Shown here piece by piece: positions 56,830 to 64,000 of a DNA stretch of 64,000 bases (the stretch's first letter is position 1; every line of letters begins with the position of its first letter). Below the pieces are notes generated by a model. The model saw only the letters and a program-made list of their open reading frames with translations. It made no database searches and was not told the DNA's origin. This DNA is from Mastigias papua (taxonomy: Eukaryota > Cnidaria > Scyphozoa > Rhizostomeae > Mastigiidae). The stretch spans positions 9,234,407-9,298,406 of the forward strand of contig OZ025274.1 in NCBI GenBank assembly GCA_964019165.1. The letters are read 5' to 3'. Position numbers and translations under genes: made by a program.

Positions 56830-59800
56830 ATGGAAGACTTAGATTATAATTATCAAAATCAACCACACTTTACGTCTGTTTCTGCAAACAAAACAGTGGC
56901 CCAGTTAGCTGATGCTGAAAAGATAGCAGACCAGACACTAGACAATAGATTTCATACAATAAATGATAGAGTATGGACTGATGAAGAAAAGAAAAGAGTA
57001 GTAGAAATCGACAGGGAAGAGAGGCTGAAAGGAAAGAACTTCATGAAAAGGATAAAAGAACGATGGCATGGAGAGTATCCAGAGAAACGGAGGACAGCTC
57101 AGAACTTAATAGACAATGCCAAGCGATTTGCCAAGGAGGGCTGGGGAAGCTTACAAGAAAACATGGTAAGCAGACAAGCAGGAGAAATGAGTAGTCAATC
57201 CCATGTTATAGAATGGACAACTGAGATGAAAGTGAGATTGGTGCAAATTGACAATGAAGAAAGAAGAAGAGGAAGAGGTTTTATGAAACGTGTGAAAGAT
57301 AGATGGATCGAAGAGTACCCAGAATATGCAGCAGCTAGCATGCAAAAGCTACGCGACAATGCATCGCGGTTCCGGAAAGAACAAACCATCACTAATTTGA
57401 TATTAGTGCGACAAGAAAGTAACTTAGAGAATGACAGTTGGGAAACTCAAGCAGGTGAACAACAGAGAGCAATTTCTGGTCATGGACAGCATGATGAAAC
57501 ATATGTAGAATGTGATGAAGCGGTGGAAGACAGTGATGATTTTGTAGATAAAGAATTGATGTCTATATTTAATGACCAACTTCAGAGTCTAACTAGTAGC
57601 ACCTTGACAGCAATCAACCCAAGAGAGAAACTGAAGAAGCTCAAGGTGCCTGTTGAGTTGCAAAAGAAAGCAGATGGTGTTTTGCGGCTTTCTCTTAGAG
57701 GAGTAGACACAATACCAGAAATAACTGACAAGGTGTATGCTATGGGTAGGGCTCTAGAGATTAAAATGGGGTTACCACAAACAGCAAAGAGTACAATTGG
57801 AAGGCAAAAGCCAGGTACTGGGAACAGGAGAGTGAGAAAACTGAAACAAGAAATGAAAAGACTTAGACAAGTTATAGCTAGAGCTGGGAATGAATTACAG
57901 AGGCGAAAGCTGAAGAGAAAGGCTACAGCCAAAGAGAAAATGATCTTGAAGGATTTAAAGCACTTAATGAATGAGTCAGACACGACTTCGACTAACATCA
58001 GAAGAGCTAAAGAGAAGTGGTTAGATCAACTGCGATATAAAAAGGTGAAGCTGGAAAAGATGATAGAAAGGGGAAACAGGATAAGAGACAATGCTAACTT
58101 TGAAAGAGACCAGAAAGGTTTCTTTAAATCACTGGAAAGGATTGATTATGAAGGAAAACCACCTCCAATGGAACGATTTGAGGATTTTTGGGCTGGAATA
58201 TGGGAAAAAGATGAAAAAATACCAGAAATGCCATGGATGGAGAAAGTACAAATGGAGACGAAAGATAGGGTGCAAGTTGTGAATGAGTTTACTATCACGA
58301 ATGACAATGTAGCGATAGAGATTAAGAAGAGGAAGAATTGGACAGCCCCGGGGATAGATGGCATTCAGAATTACTGGTGGAAAAAGTTTCAAGCAGCACA
58401 AAGCGCACTGACTAGAGCTTTTGTGAAGCTCACAAATGATAATGAACTGATACCAGTATGGTGGCCAGCAGGAAGAACAGTTCAGATACCTAAGACAAAG
58501 GATCTTAGCAATGAGCAGAATTATCGGCCAATAACTTGTTTGAGCACATCTTATAAGATTTTAACAGGATTGATTGGGAGATACATGAGACAGCATGCAT
58601 TAGGGAATAGCATTTGGGACGAAGGACAACTTGGAGCAGTGGCAGGGGTGCTTGGCACAGTTGACCAGTTACTTATTGACAAGTGTATTATGGAAGAAGT
58701 AAAGGCCTACCATCGGAATTTAGCTGTGGCCTACTATGATTACAAGAAAGCTTATGACAAAGTGCATCATGACTGGATGATACGAGTATATGAGTGGATT
58801 GGTATACCTGCAGTGATTATCTCAGTTTTGAAGGCATTAATGAATAAATGGAAAACACGATTGGAGCTGTGGAAGGATGGGGAAAAGTGTGTAAGTAGAT
58901 GGATAGACATAAAATGTGGGTTTCTACAGGGAGATAGTTACTCACCGGTTGGGTTTTGTATTACAGAAATACCTATTGCTAAGTTGCTTGAACAGAGCAA
59001 AGGATATCGGATGGGAGAGCCAGGAATGAGAAATGTAAACAGGACACACAGTTTTTTCGTAGATGATCTTAAGGTATACCAGGAATCACATGATTTGTTA
59101 AAGGAGATAAACGAAATCATTGTACAAGCGAGCTTTGATACAGGTGCTTGCTATGGCGTTTCAAAGTGCGCAGAAATTGTGTTTGAGCGTGGGAAAATGA
59201 TAAAAGGCGAAGGGCTGCAAGTGTTGCAGGAAAGGATGAAGGCTTTGGACCCAACTCAAGATGAAATGTATAGGTTTCTTGGGGTGGAACAGTCAAACGG
59301 TATAAAAGCAAAGAATGTATATAAAAGGGTTAAAGAGGAAGTAACAAGCAGGATGAGGGTATTATTGACATCCGAACTAAATGATGAAAATTTGATACAG
59401 GCTATCAATTCTAAGGTCATCCCAGTGGCAGCCTATCCAATGAATGTATGCAAAATGACAAAAAATGAGCTAAATGAGCTAGACCAGGTTATTAAAAGAG
59501 AGTTGAGAATGAAACACATGTTGGGTAAACAGGCAAGTGATGAGCGATTATATTTGAAGAGAGACCAAGGAGGGAGGGGATTACAATCTATGAGGGATGT
59601 TTATGCAGAGACTAGAACAAGAGTTGCTTGCTATATGTGTAAGTCAAGTAATAAGTGGATTCAAGCGGCATGGAGAAGAGAGAACAAGAAAGAATCCAAT
59701 GCAATCATTGACGAAGCAGTAAATTCGATGATGGATATAGATAGAGATTTTGAATTTGTAGGGAACAATGTAAGATTAATGGGAGAGGTCTTGGAATTAG

Positions 59801-60669
59801 ACTGGAAAGCGACATGGAAGAGAGTAAAACAAGAATTGAAGAGAGGTACACAACTTAAACGAAAAGAGAATTACAGACAGAAAGAATTGCAAAGTGACAT
59901 ATATGGAAAGCAAGAACAGGAATGCCATCTTTGGCTAAAACAACGGTTGACACCAAGGAAGACATCATCAATAATGATATTGATGGAGCAGATGGTGGAG
60001 ACAAGAGGATGGAAGATGGTAAGAGGATTGATTGAGAATGGGAGGTGTCGATTATGTGGTGATTTCAATGAAACTTTGGAACACCTTGTAGCTGGATGTA
60101 AGGTGATGGCCAACAGTGAGTATTTAGCAAGACACAACAGAGCGTTGATGGTAATGGCAATTGCATGGGCAAAGGAGTACGGATTGGTAGCAAGAGAAGT
60201 AGTGTGGTATAAAGAGAATTGGACAAGAGGGAAAGTTTTAGAAAATGCGAATTCCAGGTTAATCTGGGACTTTGAGTTCAACTTGCGAAAAACGACAACA
60301 TCTAGGAGACCGGATCTGATACTGGAGGACAAAGAAAAGAGTAAGATTTGGATTTGTGATATGGCATGCCCACAGCAAGCAAACATAGTTGCCAAAAGAC
60401 ACGAGAAATTGACTAAGTATCGACAACTTGCATTTGAACTAAGGGAGAGGAGACTTGGCTATGATGTAGAGATTGTCCCTGTAGTTATTGGTGCTCTTGG
60501 TGGAGGTATAAAGCAAGTTCTGTGTGATGTGGAAAGAGTATTTAGTAAACATCCAGAAAAGGAACGATTAGCTAAAGCAACGGTAGCAGAGATGCAGAAA
60601 ACTGTGTTAATGGACAGTGAGAGTATGGTTAGAAGAGTTTTGTCGGGACTTTTACAAGCCGATGAGTAG
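56830..60669 (+). CDS. RLE retrotransposon polyprotein with tandem Myb-like domains, intact
   Basis: 1279 codons from the ATG at 56830; the frame is open a little farther upstream but without an ATG. Two Myb/SANT-like repeats lie near residues 48-100 (VWTDEEKKRVVEIDREERL, FMKRIKERWHGEYPEK) and 135-190 (EWTTEMKVRLVQIDNEERR, FMKRVKDRWIEEYPEY), probably binding target DNA. Then an acidic and basic linker; RT with WTAPGIDGIQNYWWKKF, NYRPITCLSTSYKILTG, YYDYKKAYDKVHHDWM (motif A, near 634), GFLQGDSYSPVGFC (B), HSFFVDDLKVYQ (C, near 743) and GVSKCAEIVF (D). Near 1073 the zinc finger CRLCGDFNETLEHLVAGC; near 1160 the endonuclease RRPDLILEDKEKSKIWICDM (PD-x14-D) and KLTKYRQLAFELR. Every catalytic residue I expect is present. 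Confidence 0.92.
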   Translation: MEDLDYNYQNQPHFTSVSANKTVAQLADAEKIADQTLDNRFHTINDRVWTDEEKKRVVEIDREERLKGKNFMKRIKERWHGEYPEKRRTAQNLIDNAKRFAKEGWGSLQENMVSRQAGEMSSQSHVIEWTTEMKVRLVQIDNEERRRGRGFMKRVKDRWIEEYPEYAAASMQKLRDNASRFRKEQTITNLILVRQESNLENDSWETQAGEQQRAISGHGQHDETYVECDEAVEDSDDFVDKELMSIFNDQLQSLTSSTLTAINPREKLKKLKVPVELQKKADGVLRLSLRGVDTIPEITDKVYAMGRALEIKMGLPQTAKSTIGRQKPGTGNRRVRKLKQEMKRLRQVIARAGNELQRRKLKRKATAKEKMILKDLKHLMNESDTTSTNIRRAKEKWLDQLRYKKVKLEKMIERGNRIRDNANFERDQKGFFKSLERIDYEGKPPPMERFEDFWAGIWEKDEKIPEMPWMEKVQMETKDRVQVVNEFTITNDNVAIEIKKRKNWTAPGIDGIQNYWWKKFQAAQSALTRAFVKLTNDNELIPVWWPAGRTVQIPKTKDLSNEQNYRPITCLSTSYKILTGLIGRYMRQHALGNSIWDEGQLGAVAGVLGTVDQLLIDKCIMEEVKAYHRNLAVAYYDYKKAYDKVHHDWMIRVYEWIGIPAVIISVLKALMNKWKTRLELWKDGEKCVSRWIDIKCGFLQGDSYSPVGFCITEIPIAKLLEQSKGYRMGEPGMRNVNRTHSFFVDDLKVYQESHDLLKEINEIIVQASFDTGACYGVSKCAEIVFERGKMIKGEGLQVLQERMKALDPTQDEMYRFLGVEQSNGIKAKNVYKRVKEEVTSRMRVLLTSELNDENLIQAINSKVIPVAAYPMNVCKMTKNELNELDQVIKRELRMKHMLGKQASDERLYLKRDQGGRGLQSMRDVYAETRTRVACYMCKSSNKWIQAAWRRENKKESNAIIDEAVNSMMDIDRDFEFVGNNVRLMGEVLELDWKATWKRVKQELKRGTQLKRKENYRQKELQSDIYGKQEQECHLWLKQRLTPRKTSSIMILMEQMVETRGWKMVRGLIENGRCRLCGDFNETLEHLVAGCKVMANSEYLARHNRALMVMAIAWAKEYGLVAREVVWYKENWTRGKVLENANSRLIWDFEFNLRKTTTSRRPDLILEDKEKSKIWICDMACPQQANIVAKRHEKLTKYRQLAFELRERRLGYDVEIVPVVIGALGGGIKQVLCDVERVFSKHPEKERLAKATVAEMQKTVLMDSESMVRRVLSGLLQADE

Positions 60670-60790
60670 ATATTGACAATGTTACTATTACGTGTCCTGT
60701 TTTGTATGTAGAATGTTGTTTAGTTTTCGGATCAACAATATTTGATGGTCCGCAGATGTTGGCTATTTAACCGTAGCTTTTTTACTTACC

Positions 60791-60805
60791 ATAATAATAA
60801 TAATG
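60791..60805. repeat. (TAA)n junction 5
   Basis: ATAATAATAATAATG joins the tail of element 4 to module Y of element 5. Confidence 0.92.
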
Positions 60806-61030
60806 TGTCCTGGGTATGACATAAAACTGCAACCGGTTGTGGAGTTTCGACGTGGGATAATGAGGTTACCCTTTGTCACAACTACCTCCAGGTCACCCTT
60901 GAGCAAGGTGTAGCACCTGTTAGCTTTTCCCGAAACTATGAAATACCAGATTGGCATCTGGCGGGGGTTAGTTTGCCTCATGGGTAGGAAGTGGCTCTTT
61001 AGCCTTGGTTGGCAACCCTCCTAGAGATGG
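60806..61030 (+). promoter_or_regulatory. 5'-UTR outer module Y, second copy
   Basis: Near-identical to 56313-56545 in element 4, although the two ORFs are from different subfamilies. After GGCAACCCTCCTAGA the two 5' UTRs stop resembling each other. Confidence 0.7.
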
Positions 61031-61093
61031 TGTCTCGATAAAAATACCGGTGGTAGTGTAACCTAAAAACACTAGCCTCTTGATGAGTGAAAA

Positions 61094-64000
61094 ATGTCAA
61101 TTGATAATATATCAGTTAACGGCGTAAACGGGGCTGGAACTGACAACAGTGAAGGTCTCGCGCCCGGCAGTTGTTCTGTGCGCACGCAGGCAGACTCCGG
61201 TCGTCATCCCATGACTGCAAGGAACAAAACATCTAGAACTGCTTGGAGTAAGGAAGTGAACAAGCTTGTCATGAAGTGTTTCTATGCCAGTGAACCGTCG
61301 AAGAGAGGATATCGCAAAAGAATGTTTGCCAAATGGCAAGAAATTGGTGTTTTTACTGTCTCTGAACAGAGATTAGCGGACCAGATAAGAGCTATTAAGA
61401 ATAATGGATTTTTGTCAAACATTGAGCTAGAAGAGATAGAGGGTAATATAATGATGAAAGAAAATAATAGCCCTAGTCAAGAACGTATTGACATAACTGA
61501 AAGTAGTGAAGAGATACATAATTGTATTGGAAGTGAAGCACTCGGTACGGATCGGTCAGACATTTACTTTGAGAGTGACGCAACTGTCAGTGATGAAGAG
61601 ATAGAAATTCTAAATTTGATAAAAGCTAAGATAGAAAACCCCAGCTCTTTAGAGTCAGTAAATTTACGAGCAATGGACCGAAGGAAAGTAAAACAGAAAC
61701 TGGGCATCGTGAATGAAGTGATTGACAAAGTAATTAGCAGAGATATAACAGAAATAAACGTACTTATATTAGCTGCCGCAAATGTCGTGGCTGATTTAGT
61801 TAATAGGAAGAAGAGCCAGAAAAAGAATGCCATTCCTGTTTGGAAAAAGAGGTTATTGAGACAGATTGCTGAAATACGAAAAGATCTATCAAGAGTTGAG
61901 AAGTGGAGAGATGGAAGGCTAAAATCAGAAAGTCTGAAGGGCTGTCTAGAGGGGAAGTACCATGTTTGGAGAAAGGGTTTTGTAGCAACTGTGGAAGAGT
62001 TGAAGCAGAGAATAAAGACAAAGACCACCAAGATCAAGAAATACGAAGAGCGAAATAACCAATATATACAAAATAGATTATTCCAAACCAACCAAAAACT
62101 GCTATTTGAAAAAATTGAAGGAATTGAAAGGAATAATGACATAAGACCTAACGCACTTGAAAGCAAAGCATTCTGGAGTAACATCTGGTCAAAAGATGTA
62201 GAGTACAACAATGAAGCAAGTTGGATAAAGGAGATTGAACAGCACGTAGAGAGTGTAAGGAAACAGGCTGATATAAAAGTTACATTGCATAGCTTACAAT
62301 TACAACTTAGAAAAGTCCCCAAATGGAAAGCTTGAGGCCCAGACAAGGTGCATGGTTATTGGATTAAAGGTTTTACAAAGTTGCACCCATTGATGGCAGC
62401 ACAGCTAAATGAGTGCATTACCATAGGAGAGACTCCATCGTGGATGACTAGGGGTAGGACATGCCTGATTCTCAAAGACGTGAAGAAAGGGAGTGACGTT
62501 ACCAACTTTAGACCTATAACTTGTCTTCCTCTTATGTGGAAGGTATTAACGGGCATAGTGAGTGAGTCGGTATATCATCATCTTGAAAGTGAAAAGTTAT
62601 TGCCAGAGGAGCAAAAGGGTTGTAGGAAGAATAGTAGGGGAACCAAAGACCAACTAATGATTGACAAAATGGTGATGAAGAATTGCAAAAGAAGGTTAAC
62701 AAACTTGTGTGTTGCCTGGATTGACTATAAAAAGGCATATGACATGGTTCCTCATTCCTGGATACTTGCGTGCTTACGTATGTTCAAATTAGCAGATAAT
62801 GTCTTTAATTTGATAGAAAAGTCAATGAGTTCTTGGACCGTTGATCTGACATCAGGAGGAGAAATGCTTGGTCAGGTTAAAATTAAGAGAGGCATCTTTC
62901 AAGGAGACAGTCTATCACCTATACTCTTTGTATTGACTATGATTCCATTGTCAATTGTTCTCAATAACTTGAAGGTTGGATATCTGTTAGGTCGAAACAG
63001 GGGGAAACTAAATCACCTCTTGTTTATGGACGATTTGAAATTATATGGGAAGAGTATGAGTGAATTAGATTCACTGGTTGAAGCAACCCGCATATATAGT
63101 CAGGATATTGGTATGGAATTTGGAATCTCTAAATGTGCAATGCTAGAAATGAAACGTGGTAAAATGGTAGCAAGTAATGGATTAGAGTTACCTTCGGGAG
63201 AGATAATTAAGGCATTAGAGAGTAGCGATGGGTACAAATATTTAGGTATAATCCAGTGCGACACAACAATGAATAAAAACATGAAACAAATCCTAACAAA
63301 AGAATATTCTAGACGAATAAGAAAAATTTTGAAGTCGAATCTGAACGCTGGGAATACGATCCAAGCAATAAATTTAAGAGCAGTCTCTATAATTAGATAT
63401 GGGGCAGGAATTGTAGACTGGCGAAAAGCAGAGTTACAGCAAATGGACAGAAAAACCCGTAAATTACTAACGATATATAGAAGTATGCATTCCCAGGGTG
63501 ATGTAGACAGGACTTATATGAAGAGAAGTAAAGGTGGACGAGGATTGATAAGTATTGAAGAGTGTGTGATGCTTGAGTCAACCAGTCTTGGTTTCTATGT
63601 AAATGGAAAGGAAGAGGTGCTACTACAAGAAGTTGTGAAAGAAGGTTTCATGGGTGAAAATGAGAATCCCAAAATTTTGAAGGACAGATTACGTAAAGCA
63701 CGAGAAGAAAGGTATTACAACAAATCATTGCACTCAGTTTTTTTTAGAGAAACAGAAGAAGGAAGAGACGAAAATAACAGTTGGCTATGGGTTAAGAAGG
63801 GGTATTTGAAGAAGGAAACAGAAGGGCTGATCATGGCTGCTCAGGATCAAGCAATAAGGACAAACTGGATACGGCATAACATTGATAAAGAAGACATTTC
63901 ACCATTGTGTAGATTATGTGGTGCAAGAGCTGAAACTGTAAGCCATATAGTGTCAGAATGTAAAGAGTTGGCTCAGACTGAATACAAAAAGATAAGACAT
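61094..64000 (+). pseudogene. RLE retrotransposon polyprotein, element 5 (one in-frame stop, 3' incomplete)
   Basis: From the ATG at 61094: N-terminal SRTAWSKEVNKLVMKCFYAS, KRGYRKRMFAKWQEIG, VSEQRLADQIRAIKNNGFLS (a helical DNA-binding-like domain different from the Myb pair of element 4); a charged linker; VATVEELKQRIKTKTTKIKK. A TGA at 62333-62335 replaces the Pro of the usual WKAPGPD block. The same frame then continues to 64000: NFRPITCLPLMWKVLTG, AWIDYKKAYDMVPHSW (motif A), GIFQGDSLSPILF (B), LLFMDDLKLYG (C), FGISKCAML (D), DVDRTYMKRSKGGRGL and zinc finger CRLCGARAETVSHIVSEC. No other lesion was found in about 970 codons read. Confidence 0.88.

Larger units (their letters stand above)
56313..60803 (+). 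mobile_element. RLE non-LTR retrotransposon, element 4 (apparently intact)
   Basis: A complete-looking unit: 5' UTR of about 515 bp (outer module Y, inner module with hairpin), a single 1279-codon ORF, a 3' UTR of about 120 bp and a TAA tail at 60791-60803. Flanked by TAA repeats on both sides. The best candidate in the window for a recently active copy. Confidence 0.9.
60806..64000 (+). mobile_element. RLE non-LTR retrotransposon, element 5 (runs off the window)
   Basis: A 5' UTR with outer module Y (60806-61030), a start codon at 61094, then one frame to the end of the window apart from a single TGA. The subfamily is that of element 3. The endonuclease and 3' end lie beyond 64000. Confidence 0.88.

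Noticed and set aside
61564..62346. 260-codon minus-strand frame, and a 174-codon one at 59871-60395
   Set aside because: Both are shadows antisense to retrotransposon coding sequence.

Overview
This is eukaryotic, AT-rich, repeat-laden DNA from a metazoan invertebrate. Two protein signals point to an animal: two spliced exons of THOC5 (an mRNA-export factor), and several retroelement families that I remember from cnidarians, sponges and other marine invertebrates. No bacterial-style operons, rRNA or recognisable tRNA genes were seen, and nothing in the window fixes the species. All family assignments come from reading motifs, not from searches.

Region 1 (1-17,000) looks like one very long host intron. 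Two THOC5 exons on the minus strand (16812-16909 and 3093-3168) have canonical splice sites and matching phase, and about 13.6 kb of transposon debris lies between them. That debris includes a dead PIF/Harbinger (HARBI1-like) transposase, a pogo/mariner-like element carrying a nested MITE, a Tc1/mariner-type element with roughly 293-bp inverted repeats, a Harbinger-type MITE with a perfect internal hairpin, and a CR1/L2-like 3' end.

Region 2 (17,000-36,000) holds more debris: a decayed Penelope-like element (PLE) beside an inverted PLE end, a decayed R2-type non-LTR element, three further inverted-repeat elements, a broken MADF-type gene, a second GIY-YIG retroelement remnant, a PLE 3' end with a hammerhead ribozyme, and coiled-coil reading frames, one of them split by a hAT-like insertion.

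Region 3 (36,700-41,400) contains two nearly identical PLE copies in opposite orientation. One sits in an exon-like reading frame and has a 15-bp target-site duplication. The other lies inside an R2-type element and fuses in frame to its reverse transcriptase, giving one ORF with two RT active-site boxes. Both copies carry a hammerhead-ribozyme motif.

Region 4 (41,360-64,000) is a train of seven non-LTR retrotransposons of the restriction-like-endonuclease (RLE) class. They are joined to one another through (TAA)n tracts. Five run on the plus strand, in three ORF subfamilies, and two on the minus strand. The fourth plus-strand element has a 1279-codon ORF with no visible lesion; the fifth has a single in-frame stop and runs off the window. 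The outer 5'-UTR modules are shared between elements whose ORFs belong to different subfamilies, so 5' ends appear to have been exchanged. The simplest reading is that each element inserts into TAA microsatellite sequence, including the TAA tail of a resident copy, so every insertion supplies a landing site for the next.
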